Assembly: GCA_951812805.1 (NCBI GenBank)
Contig: CATOSZ010000004.1
Coordinates: 281,495-345,494, forward strand
Direction: 5' to 3'
Source: an uncultured Alphaproteobacteria bacterium
GTDB lineage: Bacteria; Pseudomonadota; Alphaproteobacteria; GCA-2731375
DNA length: 64,000 nt
Shown here: positions 44,197-52,725 of the stretch, one piece after another
Position numbering within the stretch: position 1 is the stretch's first letter
Layout of the letters: every line of letters starts with the position of its first letter
The notes under the pieces: generated by a model
The model's database searches: none
What the model saw: the letters and a program-made list of their open reading frames with translations, nothing else
What the model was told of the DNA's origin: nothing
Translations under genes and position numbers: made by a program

Positions 44197-44482
44197 CTAG
44201 CCCACGGCGGCGACGAGGAAGACTATGCCATCGCCAAGTTCATCACGCTGCGCGAGATCGGCTTCCCTTCGCCGGCGCTCCGCCTGTTGACGCTCTACGA
44301 CGAAGCCGACGGGATTGCCCACGCGGTCCTGCTCGTCGCCGTCGACGGAGAGATCCACTGGCTCGACAGCCGACGGCGCGAGATCACACGCCTGGACGAG
44401 CATTCGGAGTTCCGGCCGATCTTCTCGATCGGGGAGAGCTACTGGTGCCGCTACCCGAAAGCCGATTGAGCGGCGCGGCGCC

Positions 44483-45316
44483 TCAGGTGCGAAACTCGTT
44501 CCATTCCGTGCCCTGGTAGTAGATCTGCCGGCGCCGCTCCTGCGCCATTTCGTGGAAGGCCACGGCCGTGGGGTCGAGGTCGTGGGCCGGAAACGGCTCG
44601 TGCTCGAAGTGGCCGTGGCGGTCCTGGCCGCGCACGAGGGCGGCGCAATCCCAATCGGCCTTGATCTGCCGCGTCTCCGGCGGGATGTAGCGGAGCACGA
44701 TGCCGATGCGACGGTCGTCGCTGCCGTTCGGCGGCGAGGAGTGCACCATGCGGTAGTTGAACAGCGCCCCCGACCCCATCGGCACCTCGAGATCGACGGC
44801 CTGGCTGTCGTCCAGACCCTCGATCGATTGGCCGCGGGTCAGCATGTTGTCGTCGGCGAAGGTCTCGACATGCTCCATATCGGCCCATTCCTGGCTGCCG
44901 GGGATGATCCGCATGCAGCCGCTTTCGATCGTCGCCGGCGAGAGGGCGACCCAGACACTGACCAAGCGGCGCGTCTCCAACCCCCAATAGCCGCTGTCCT
45001 GATGCCAGGAGACGTATTGTCCTGAGTTCGCCTCCTTGATGAACCAGTCCGTCGACCAGAGCAGGATGTCCGGCCCGATCAGGTCCTCGACTGCATCGAG
45101 CACGCGGTCGTCGCGCGTGAGGTCCGAGAGCCATTTGAACAGCAGATGGCTCTTGAAGCGCTGGCCGCCGTGCAGCGGGCCGCCGTTCTCCGCCTCGAAC
45201 GCCTCCAGCCCGGCGCGGGCCGCGGCGGCCTCGCCATGGCTTAGAATCGGGATGGGATCGCAGAAGCCGTCGGCGGCGTATTTCTGGACCGCCGCGGCGG
45301 TGAGGATCTTGCTCAT
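44483..45316 (-). CDS. phytanoyl-CoA dioxygenase (PhyH) family protein, 277 aa
   Basis: An Fe(II)/2-oxoglutarate oxygenase of the PhyH/EctD-like family. The iron ligands are H-x-D in VSWHQDSGYWGL and the distal His in MVHSSPPNGSDDRR, with the Arg/Ser 2-oxoglutarate contacts in RRIGIVLRYIPPETRQ. The N-terminal helix KILTAAAVQKYAADGFCD is typical. It is convergent with the broken caspase gene (13 bp) and divergent from the dehalogenase gene. Substrate unknown; bacterial members hydroxylate diverse acids and natural products. Confidence 0.92.
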   Translation of the reverse strand: MSKILTAAAVQKYAADGFCDPIPILSHGEAAAARAGLEAFEAENGGPLHGGQRFKSHLLFKWLSDLTRDDRVLDAVEDLIGPDILLWSTDWFIKEANSGQYVSWHQDSGYWGLETRRLVSVWVALSPATIESGCMRIIPGSQEWADMEHVETFADDNMLTRGQSIEGLDDSQAVDLEVPMGSGALFNYRMVHSSPPNGSDDRRIGIVLRYIPPETRQIKADWDCAALVRGQDRHGHFEHEPFPAHDLDPTAVAFHEMAQERRRQIYYQGTEWNEFRT

Positions 45317-45438
45317 GGCGCTGGCCTTCCCTGCCTGTCGTGCCGCCCATGGTAATCGAGGCCGACGGTCGGAACCAGTTGGCCGTGCCGAACTCCTCGT
45401 CTAGTCTGCCGCGGGGCCTGGAAGGAGTGATCAAGACC

Positions 45439-46128
45439 ATGAGCGACGTTCGTCTCGACGGTATCGGCGCCTGCGTGTTCGATGCCTACGGCACCTTGTT
45501 CGATGTGACGGCGGCGGCCGGCCACTGCCAGGCGGAACTCGGCGAGCGCTGGCAGCCGCTGGCCGATATCTGGCGCCAGAAGCAACTGCAATACAGCTGG
45601 CTCAGAAGCCTGATGGGCGAATATGTCGACTTCTGGCAGATCACCCAGGACGGCCTCGACTTCGCCATGGCGAGCCTCGGGATCGACGACGCCGACCTGC
45701 GCGAACGGCTCCTGGAGCTCTACATGAAGCTCGACTGCTACCCCGAGGTGCCCGACGTGCTCGGCCGGCTGAAGGCGGCGGGCATGAAGACGGCGGTGCT
45801 GTCCAACGGCTCGCCCGCGATGCTGGCCGCCGCGGTCGAGGGATCGAACCTGGGCGGGCTGCTGGATGCGGTGATCTCCGTCGACGACCTGCAAACCTAC
45901 AAGCCGACGCCCGCCGTCTATGCCCAGGTCGGCCAGCAGCTCGGCGTCGAGGGCGCCGGGGTCGCCTTCCAGTCCTCGAACGCCTGGGACGCCCACGGCG
46001 CGGCGACCTATGGGTTCCAAGTCGTTTGGATCAATCGCTTCGGCCAGGCCCGCGAGCGGCTGCCGGGCGTGCCCATGGCGGAGGTCACCTCGCTGCACCC
46101 GCTGCCCGACATCGTCGGCGTCGGCTGA
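45439..46128 (+). CDS. (S)-2-haloacid dehalogenase, type II, 229 aa
   Basis: HAD-superfamily hydrolytic dehalogenase. Nucleophile Asp15 in CVFDAYGTLFD, motif II Ser in TAVLSNGSPAM, Lys in TYKPTPAVY and the SSNAWDAHGAATYGF motif are all those of L-2-haloacid dehalogenases. It converts 2-haloalkanoates to 2-hydroxyacids. ATG 45439 is used; AGGAG lies 11 bases upstream. It overlaps the next gene by one base (TGATG), so dehalogenase and hydrolase form a coupled pair. Confidence 0.93.
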   Translation: MSDVRLDGIGACVFDAYGTLFDVTAAAGHCQAELGERWQPLADIWRQKQLQYSWLRSLMGEYVDFWQITQDGLDFAMASLGIDDADLRERLLELYMKLDCYPEVPDVLGRLKAAGMKTAVLSNGSPAMLAAAVEGSNLGGLLDAVISVDDLQTYKPTPAVYAQVGQQLGVEGAGVAFQSSNAWDAHGAATYGFQVVWINRFGQARERLPGVPMAEVTSLHPLPDIVGVG

Positions 46129-47024
46129 TGACGGAAGCCGGCTACCGGGCGCGGGAGTTCAGCGCGCAGGACGGCACGCGGCTGTTCTTCCGCGACTACG
46201 GCGATGCCAACGCGCGGGCGACGCCGGTCCTCTGCCTGCCGGGGCTCACCCGCAACAGCGCCGATTTCCACGACCTCGCCCTCACGCTTGCCGCGACGCG
46301 CCGGGTTCTGGCACTCGACCTGCGCGGGCGGGGCCTGTCGGATCGCGACGCCGACGGCAAGAGCTATACCAACGATAGCTACCTCGCCGACATCGGCCAT
46401 CTGTTGACCCTGACGGGCTGCCATCACATCGCCGTCGTCGGCACCTCGCTCGGCGGCATCCTGGCGATGGGCCTGGGTGCGACCCGGCCGACCGCCTTGC
46501 GCGCCGTGGTGCTGAACGATATCGGCCCGGAAGTTCCCGGCGCCGCGCTCGCCGACCTGCAGCGCGATCTCGAACGTCTCGCCGCGCCGTCCAGCCTCAA
46601 GGACGCCGCGCGCCTGCTGCGCGAGACCCAGGGCGCCGCGTTCCCCGACCTGGACGATGGCGACTGGGACGAGGAGGCGGCGCGCAGGTACGAAAGAGGA
46701 GCGGACGGGCGCGCGGAGGTCCGCTACGACCCGGCCATCCTGCAAAGCCTGGCGGCGCTCCCCGCGGGGGAAGGCTTGACCTTCTGGGACAGCTTCATGG
46801 CGCTGGAACAGATCCCGACCCTGGCGATCCGGGGCGAGCTTTCAGGCATTCTGCGCCCCGAAACCCTGGACGAGATGGCCCGTCGCAAGCCGGACCTGGA
46901 AGGCCTGGTCGTCGCGCGCCAGGGACATGCGCCGCGCCTCGCCGAGAGGGAGACGATCTCGGCGATCGCAGCCTTCCTGGACGCCGTCGACGGCCAGGGC
47001 GACGGACGGGGCGACGCGCGCTAG
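46128..47024 (+). CDS. alpha/beta hydrolase, 298 aa
   Basis: Nucleophile elbow VGTSLGGILAMGLG, oxyanion LCLPGLTRNSADF, Asp-containing LALDLRGRGLSDR, acid strand TLAIRGELSGIL, and catalytic His in VARQGHAPRLAER. Related to proline-iminopeptidase / haloalkane-type hydrolases; substrate not known. ATG 46128 shares its A with the dehalogenase stop. The TAG stop overlaps the convergent rne stop through a palindromic CTAG at 47021-47024. Confidence 0.9.
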   Translation: MTEAGYRAREFSAQDGTRLFFRDYGDANARATPVLCLPGLTRNSADFHDLALTLAATRRVLALDLRGRGLSDRDADGKSYTNDSYLADIGHLLTLTGCHHIAVVGTSLGGILAMGLGATRPTALRAVVLNDIGPEVPGAALADLQRDLERLAAPSSLKDAARLLRETQGAAFPDLDDGDWDEEAARRYERGADGRAEVRYDPAILQSLAALPAGEGLTFWDSFMALEQIPTLAIRGELSGILRPETLDEMARRKPDLEGLVVARQGHAPRLAERETISAIAAFLDAVDGQGDGRGDAR

Positions 47025-49861
47025 CGCCGCCACCAACCCCGCTTTTTCGGACGTGGCTCTTCCTCCGGCGCATCTTCGGCAGCGTCCGGCTCGGAGATCG
47101 CAGGCGCGGCCGCCTCCGGCTCCTCGACCGCAGCGGCCTCGTCGCCGGCGTCCGCCGCCAAGGGCGAAGCGTCCTCCTCGGCTTCGTCCGCGACCGGCTC
47201 GCCTGTGTCGTCCGACGACGCCTCTTCCGTCTCCGACTCCGTCTGTGGCTCCGGCTCCGCTGCCTCCTCGACCTCGGCTTCGGCGACCGGCTCGGGCGCC
47301 GTTTCGACGACGGCCTCGTCTTCCGCTTCCACGGCGGCTTCCGCGATCGCCTCGCCGTCATCGTCCGCCTCGGGCGCGACCGCCTCGGGCTCGACCACCG
47401 CCTCGGCTTCGCCGTCCTCGTCCCCGGGCGTTACGGCCTGGGCGACAATTTCCGCGGCGTCGACCGGCTGGGCCTCGTCGGCGACCGCCTCCGTGGCACC
47501 TTCTTCGCCGGCTTCGGCCGTCTCGGCGACAGCCTCCTCACCCTCGCGCCGACGACGGCCACCGCGGCGACCGCGACGGCGACGGCGACGGCCATTGCCT
47601 TCTTCCTCGCCCGCGGCCTCGCCCTCGGGCGATGCGACGGCTTCGGTGGTCTCTTCCTGGACCTCGGTCTCGCCGGACGTCTGGCTTTCTTCTTCCTCGC
47701 TGCGCCGACGGCGGCGGCGGCGACGCTTGCGACCATCGCCCTCCCCCTCACTCTCGGCAGTGCCAGTGGCAGTGGCTGCAGCAGCGGTCTCACGGGCGGG
47801 GGTTTCGGCTTCGTCCTCCTCGGGGCGGCGACGGCGGCGGCGGCGCTTGCGGCCGTCGCCCTTGGCGTCTGCATCGCGCTCCTCGCCGCGACCGCCGCGA
47901 TCGTTCCGCTCCGTGGGCTCCGGCGCCGCGCCGTCCCGCGTCTCGTCGACCTGGACCGAGAAATTCGGCGGCACCAGGTCGTCGTCGCCGACCAGGGAGA
48001 CGCGCATGTCGTAGCGCTGTTCGATCTCGCTCAGCGCATCGCGCTTCTGGTTCAGAACGTAGAGCGCAACCCGCGTCGGTGCCGTCAAGGTGATGCCCGC
48101 GGCCCGGTCCCGAATGCCCTCGTCCTCGATCGCGCGCAGCAGATGCAGCGCGGTCGACTCGGTCGAGCGCACATGGCCCGAACCACCGCAGATGTCGCAG
48201 GTCACGGTCGAGGCTTCGAACAGGCTCGTACGCAGACGTTGGCGCGACATCTCCATCAGGCCGAAGCTCGAAATCCGTCCCACCTGGATGCGGGCCCGGT
48301 CGGACTTCAAGGCCTCCTTCAGGCGTCGTTCGACCGCGCGGTTGTTGCGGTTCTCGCTCATGTCGATGTAGTCGATCACGATCAGGCCGGCGAGATCGCG
48401 CAGGCGCAATTGCCGGGCGACTTCGTCGGAGGCCTCGATATTGGTCTTGAGCGCGGTTTCCTCGATGTGATGCTCACGGGTCGAGCGGCCGGAGTTCACG
48501 TCGATCGCGACCAGCGCCTCGGTCGGGTTGATGACCAGATAGCCACCGGACTTCAGCTGCACGACGTTGGAATGCATCTGGTCCAGCTGCTGGTCCACCT
48601 GATAGCGATGGAGCAGTGGAATCCGTTCCTTGTAGTGCTGCACCCGCTTTGCATGGCTCGGCTGCATGGTCCGCATGAAGTCCTTGGCCATGCGATAGCC
48701 GCCCTCGCCCTCCACCAGGATCTCCTCGACGTCCTTGTTGTAGAGATCGCGGATCGCCCGGGTGATGAGGTTGGCTTCCTCGTAGACCAGCGCCGGCGCG
48801 GTCGATTCCAAGGTCTGTTCCCGCACCTGGTCCCAGGCGCGCAGCATGTACTCGAAGTCGCGCTTGATCTCGGTCTTGGTCCGGCTCATGCCGGCGGTGC
48901 GAACGATAACGCCCATGCCCTCCGGCAGGTCGAGGTCGGAGACGATGCTCTTCAGTTTCTTGCGCGCCGCGGGGTTGGTGATCTTGCGGCTGATCCCGCC
49001 GCCGCGTGCCGTGTTAGGCATCAGCACGCAATAGCGCCCGGCGAGCGAGAGGTAGGTGGTGAGGGCGGCACCCTTGTTGCCGCGTTCCTCCTTGACGACC
49101 TGGACCAGCAGGATCTGGCGGCGCTTGATGACTTCCTGGATCTTGTAGCGGCGTTGCGGACGGCGACGCGGCACCTCGTCCAAATCGTCGCCGCCGCTGC
49201 CGGCCTCGTCCTCGTCGTCATCGGCCGCTTCGGCCGCGATCGTGGCCGCATCGATGCCATCGTCGCCGCCCTCGGTCTCTGCTGCGACCTCGGTCTCGGG
49301 CGTTTCTCCATCGGCCACCGTTTCATCGGGCGCCGTTTCTTCCGCCGCCGGCTCTTCGTCCGCCGCGGCCGCCTCGACGGCTTCGGCCGCTTCATCGGCT
49401 TCAGCGTCGTCGGCGTCAGCGTCACCGGCTTCGGCGTCGCCAGCTTCGGCATCGCCATCGGCGGCGTCCGCCTCGGACTCCGAGTCGTCGGCGATCATCT
49501 CCGCCTCGGCGGCTTCCGCCGCGAGGGCTTCGGCCGCGACTTCGGCCTCTTCCCGGGCCGCCTCGGCGTCGGCGCTCAGCGCCTCCTCCTCCAGCAGCGC
49601 CTCACGATCCTCGACCGGGATCTGGTAGTAGTCGGGATGAATTTCGTTGAAGGACAGGAAGCCGTGGCGATTGCCGCCATATTCCACAAAGGCGGCCTGC
49701 AACGAGGGTTCGACCCGCGTTACCTTGGCGAGATAGATATTGCCCTTGAGCTGTTTCCTGTTGGCCGATTCGTAGTCGAACGCCTCGAGCCGGTTACCGC
49801 TGACGACGACGACGCGGGTTTCTTCCGCGTGCGTCGCATCGATGAGCATGCGCACTGTCAT
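47021..49861 (-). CDS. rne: ribonuclease E/G, 946 aa
   Basis: The endonuclease that drives mRNA decay and rRNA/tRNA processing. The N-terminal MLIDATHAEETRVVVVSGN and S1 domain (GNIYLAKVTRVEPSLQAAFV) are interrupted at about 98-240 by an acidic, Ala/Glu/Asp-rich stretch before the S1 ends in RRQILLVQVVKEERGNKGAA. Then the DNase I-like catalytic part with AIDVNSGRSTREHH and LIVIDYIDM (the Mg-binding aspartates) and the zinc link CDICGG. The C-terminal 300 residues are arginine-rich tracts (KRRRRRRR) alternating with long acidic runs, the disordered scaffold for degradosome partners. It is divergent from the amidase gene; the intervening region holds IS481 copy 2. Confidence 0.95.
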   Translation of the reverse strand: MTVRMLIDATHAEETRVVVVSGNRLEAFDYESANRKQLKGNIYLAKVTRVEPSLQAAFVEYGGNRHGFLSFNEIHPDYYQIPVEDREALLEEEALSADAEAAREEAEVAAEALAAEAAEAEMIADDSESEADAADGDAEAGDAEAGDADADDAEADEAAEAVEAAAADEEPAAEETAPDETVADGETPETEVAAETEGGDDGIDAATIAAEAADDDEDEAGSGGDDLDEVPRRRPQRRYKIQEVIKRRQILLVQVVKEERGNKGAALTTYLSLAGRYCVLMPNTARGGGISRKITNPAARKKLKSIVSDLDLPEGMGVIVRTAGMSRTKTEIKRDFEYMLRAWDQVREQTLESTAPALVYEEANLITRAIRDLYNKDVEEILVEGEGGYRMAKDFMRTMQPSHAKRVQHYKERIPLLHRYQVDQQLDQMHSNVVQLKSGGYLVINPTEALVAIDVNSGRSTREHHIEETALKTNIEASDEVARQLRLRDLAGLIVIDYIDMSENRNNRAVERRLKEALKSDRARIQVGRISSFGLMEMSRQRLRTSLFEASTVTCDICGGSGHVRSTESTALHLLRAIEDEGIRDRAAGITLTAPTRVALYVLNQKRDALSEIEQRYDMRVSLVGDDDLVPPNFSVQVDETRDGAAPEPTERNDRGGRGEERDADAKGDGRKRRRRRRRPEEDEAETPARETAAAATATGTAESEGEGDGRKRRRRRRRRSEEEESQTSGETEVQEETTEAVASPEGEAAGEEEGNGRRRRRRGRRGGRRRREGEEAVAETAEAGEEGATEAVADEAQPVDAAEIVAQAVTPGDEDGEAEAVVEPEAVAPEADDDGEAIAEAAVEAEDEAVVETAPEPVAEAEVEEAAEPEPQTESETEEASSDDTGEPVADEAEEDASPLAADAGDEAAAVEEPEAAAPAISEPDAAEDAPEEEPRPKKRGWWRR

Positions 49862-50241
49862 GGTGTGTCATTGCCCCGAGGCGTCGTCCACCCACCGGGT
49901 GGGGGGCCTGGGGCTCCCTTGCTATGTCGAAGCCGTCGGGGGTCCACTCGACCCGAAGCGCGGCGCGGAGGGCGCGATTGCCGTCCGGATACCGTGATCG
50001 AGGAGTGCCGGTCCCGACTTCCCGCCCATCGCGGGCGGAAAGCGGCTTCGGAGTTTCAAGATCAATCCGTCTCGTCCAAAGTGGCGGAAGCGACGACGTC
50101 GCCGCGCGCGCGTTTGAGCGCGCGTCGCGGCCCTGCCGCCCCACCGGGGTCGAACGCCAAATCGTCAGGTCATTCGGAAAGTTCGGACTACGAAGCATTG
50201 CGCGCCCATCATAGTGAGGTTCCCCCGCGAGGCCAATCGCT
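49862..50241 (-). promoter_or_regulatory. rne leader / former rne-amiC divergent region, part left of IS481
   Basis: No gene is evident in these 380 bases. Several GC-rich self-complementary stretches occur: CCCAC/GTGGG around 49890-49910, CCGCCC with GGGCGG near 50020, and CGCGCGC with GCGCGCG near 50100-50120. On the minus strand this would be the 5' leader of rne, which in other bacteria is long, folded and used for RNase E autoregulation. IS481 copy 2 now lies at its upstream edge, so any promoter beyond 50241 is displaced by 1.1 kb. Confidence 0.4.
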
Positions 50242-51359
50242 TGTCCAGGTTCACTACATATGAGACGACGAGGTCTTCTTGGCTGTGATCTGTCGAAGGT
50301 ACTCCTCGGGGGTTTTGCCTTTCAAGGCTCCATGAGGCCTGAAGGTGTTGTAGATGTTGGCGAACTTGTCGATCTGTGGGTTTAGTTTGTCGAGCTGGTC
50401 CTCGATGTCATGGCAGGCGTAGAACTCGTAGCGCCATGCGCCGTTGGCTCGCTCGACGCCGCCATTGAGCTGCGGCGTCCTCGGCGGCAAGACATAGACG
50501 GGGATCTTTCGGCTCTCGCAGGCGGCCTCGAACTCGGCCATGAACTCGGATCCACCGTCGACCTGGATGGCCTTCACGGGGAAGGGCAGGTCGGCCACGA
50601 GTTTGTCGAGGAAGCTCTCGGCGTTCCTGGCGGTCGCTCTGCGGAAGGCCTTGGCACAGGTGAAGCGGCTGACGGGATCGTAGGCGGTGAACTGCTTGAC
50701 CGTGCGCTCGCCGGCCGGCGTGATGCTCAAGGTGTCGAGCTGGACCAGATCGCCGGGGGCCGTTGCCTTCATCCCCTTCGGCAAACGCTTGGCGTGTGGG
50801 CGCTTGGCTCTCTTGCCCTTGGCGCGTCGTCGCGCCACGGGCACCGGCACAACGACGCCGCGCGCGACCAGATGGGCGAGCATGCGACCAACGGTGCTGT
50901 CCGACAAGGTGAAGCCCTCTCGGCGCAGCAGCGGTCCGAGCTTGGCCTTGCCCCACATCGGGAAGTCGCGGCGCAGCCGTTCAAGCCGACGCAGCACCGC
51001 ACTCGACCACTCTCGGCGACGACGGCGGCGAGGCGCGCGCGAGCGCGGCTCCAACCGCTCGTCCCAGCGATAGAGCGTGCTACGCGGCACGCCCACCGCC
51101 TGGGCCGCCGCCTCGGCCGTCAAGCCGTCACGCCGGGCCCGATGCCAACGCCGGACGGCGTCGCGTCTGAACGCTACGCATTTAGTGTCGGGCTCCGCGT
51201 TCAGACGCGACGCCGTCCTCCAACCCCTGATAACATGTCGGGGCAGGCCAAAAACCTGCATGGGGATCTCCTTCAAGCTGTTGGTCTCGCAACTCACAGC
51301 TTCGGAGATCCCCGCCTCTGCCGCCAGAGGCGCGTCTCACATCTATCTGAACCTAGTCA
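50242..51359 (-). mobile_element. IS481-family insertion sequence, copy 2 (1118 bp)
   Basis: Same length and ends as copy 1, in reverse: TGTCCAGGTTCA at the left and TGAACCTAGTCA at the right. Perfect 5-bp target duplication TCGCT at 50237-50241 and 51360-51364. All reading frames across the element agree with those of copy 1, so the copies are close to identical. It lies in the divergent region between rne and the amidase gene. Confidence 0.95.
50254..51261 (-). CDS. IS481-family transposase, copy 2, 335 aa
   Basis: Identical in sequence to the product of copy 1: HTH domain, then rve-type DDE core with LVQLDTLS, QVDGGSEFM and GGVERANGAWRYE. Start ATG 51261 with AAGGAG six bases before it. 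The same 22-bp inverted repeat (51153-51174 with 51197-51218) and the same leader hairpins (51262-51332) are present. Confidence 0.93.
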   Translation of the reverse strand: MQVFGLPRHVIRGWRTASRLNAEPDTKCVAFRRDAVRRWHRARRDGLTAEAAAQAVGVPRSTLYRWDERLEPRSRAPRRRRRREWSSAVLRRLERLRRDFPMWGKAKLGPLLRREGFTLSDSTVGRMLAHLVARGVVVPVPVARRRAKGKRAKRPHAKRLPKGMKATAPGDLVQLDTLSITPAGERTVKQFTAYDPVSRFTCAKAFRRATARNAESFLDKLVADLPFPVKAIQVDGGSEFMAEFEAACESRKIPVYVLPPRTPQLNGGVERANGAWRYEFYACHDIEDQLDKLNPQIDKFANIYNTFRPHGALKGKTPEEYLRQITAKKTSSSHM

Positions 51360-51456
51360 TCGCTAATTCCGCACTTTCCCATCACGCATGAGAATGCTAA
51401 ATCCAGCCCAACGTCACAAACATGTGGTGTGACCTTGGCCGTGGTACACTAGATCT

Positions 51457-52650
51457 ATGTCGTTTCGCCCCTTCGCATATGCATTGGTCGCCGTGCTCGC
51501 CCTGATCTTCGCCGGCGGCGCGGCCCGTGGCGAAGCGACATTGGACGGCATTCGGATCGGCGCGCATCCGGATAAGACGCGAATCGTCCTGGATCTCACC
51601 GACACGGTAAAGTTCAAGATCTTCACGCTGGCCGACCCCTACAGGATCGTCGTCGACCTGCCGGAGTTGAAGGTCGGGACGGCCGAAACCGCCTCGCAGC
51701 GCCATCGTGGCTTGATCAAAGGATACCGCTTCGGGCAGTTCAAACCCGGCAATTCACGCCTTGTCGTCGATACGCTCGGCCCGGCGCGGGTCGCCCAGGC
51801 CTTCGTGCTGACGCCGCGGGGCAATACCAACTATCGCTTCGTCATGGACTTGAAGGCGACGGATGCGAAAAGCTTCGCGGCCGCGCTGACGCCGGCCGTG
51901 CGACCGGCGGCGAAACGCCCGATCCCGCCGCCGCCGCTGCCCAAGCCACGCGCCAAACCCAAAGGCCCGCGCATCATCGTCCTCGACCCCGGCCACGGCG
52001 GCGTCGATCCGGGTGCGGTCGGCCACGACGGCGAGTTCGAAAAGCACGTGGTGCTGGACTATGCCCGCGCGATCGCCGCGGAACTCGGCAAACGCCCGGG
52101 CTTCAAGGTCAGGCTGACGCGGTCGAGGGATATTTTCCTGCCGCTCCGCCGCCGCGTGCAGGCCGCCCAGGACGCGCAGGCCGACCTGTTCATATCGATC
52201 CACGCCGACTCGATCGCCGACGGCAGGGTCCGCGGCGGCGCCGTCTATACCTTGTCCGAGCACGGCTCCGATGCCGAGGCCGAGGCTCTCGCGGCGAAGG
52301 AGAACCGCTCGGACCTGATCGCCGGCATTACGCTCGACGAACACGACGACGAGGTCGTCTCAATCCTGATCGACCTGGCCCAGCGCGAAACGAAGAACTA
52401 CGCGGCCCGCTTCGCCACGACCCTGGTGCCCGAGTTTCGCCGCGCCCGCATCCGCATGCGCGGCAAGCCGCACCGCTTCGCCGGGTTCCGCGTGCTGAAG
52501 GCGCCCGACGTTGCCTCGGTACTGCTGGAACTCGGCTACCTTTCCAACAAGGAAGACGCGGCTTATCTGAAGCAGGCCGGCACCCGGGTGGCGATCGCCC
52601 GTGCCGTTGCGGCCGCAGTCGAGGTTTATTTCAAGGCACTCGACAAGTAG
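51457..52650 (+). CDS. N-acetylmuramoyl-L-alanine amidase (AmiC type, AMIN plus Amidase_3), 397 aa
   Basis: Periplasmic zinc amidase that cuts septal peptidoglycan during cell separation. Signal peptide (FAYALVAVLALIFAGGAARG), AMIN domain about 25-135 (IGAHPDKTRIVLDLT; RFGQFKPGNSRLVVDTLG), a Pro-rich linker, then Amidase_3 from about 165 with zinc His in IVLDPGHGGVDPGAVGHDG, the Glu in FEKHVVLDYARAI, and the second His in DLFISIHADSIAD, ending with SVLLELGYLSNKEDA. Head of amidase-mrcA-prfB. Its upstream region to the IS is only 97 bp, so its promoter was affected by IS481. Confidence 0.93.
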   Translation: MSFRPFAYALVAVLALIFAGGAARGEATLDGIRIGAHPDKTRIVLDLTDTVKFKIFTLADPYRIVVDLPELKVGTAETASQRHRGLIKGYRFGQFKPGNSRLVVDTLGPARVAQAFVLTPRGNTNYRFVMDLKATDAKSFAAALTPAVRPAAKRPIPPPPLPKPRAKPKGPRIIVLDPGHGGVDPGAVGHDGEFEKHVVLDYARAIAAELGKRPGFKVRLTRSRDIFLPLRRRVQAAQDAQADLFISIHADSIADGRVRGGAVYTLSEHGSDAEAEALAAKENRSDLIAGITLDEHDDEVVSILIDLAQRETKNYAARFATTLVPEFRRARIRMRGKPHRFAGFRVLKAPDVASVLLELGYLSNKEDAAYLKQAGTRVAIARAVAAAVEVYFKALDK

Positions 52651-52725
52651 CCGCCACCAAAGGGCCGCAATCTTCGCTATAATCCTCGCCGGCAAACGCG
52701 TGAGGCGAAGGCGAGGCCCGACGAC

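Larger units (their letters stand above)
41410..44469 (+). pseudogene. exported caspase (C14)-BTLCP fusion gene interrupted by IS1182
   Basis: Exons by eye: 41410-42652 and 44201-44469. Joining them after removing the IS and one CTAG gives one 503-residue frame. Signal peptide LFPSLCLVLILACGPAQA; caspase p20 domain about 24-255 with His99 in FYFAGHGVQ and Cys151 in ILDACRNNPF, both catalytic residues intact; a helical link (THREEYEAYLSKYPNGTFAE); then a BTLCP (bacterial transglutaminase-like cysteine peptidase) domain about 340-503 with WTTPFEFLA, DYAIAKF, HAVLLV and WLDSRRR. In BTLCP proteins such as LapG the first of these is followed by GDCED; here it reads GDEED (Glu420), so the nucleophile is missing. 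The IS truncates the natural protein after about 415 residues, leaving the caspase domain translated with a short IS-encoded tail ending at 42687. Divergent from transketolase. Confidence 0.88.

Noticed and set aside
47021..47024. CTAG shared by two convergent stop codons as a sign of a former IS1182 insertion
   Set aside because: Both genes end naturally there and no IS remnant is seen; the overlap of TAG codons alone makes a CTAG.
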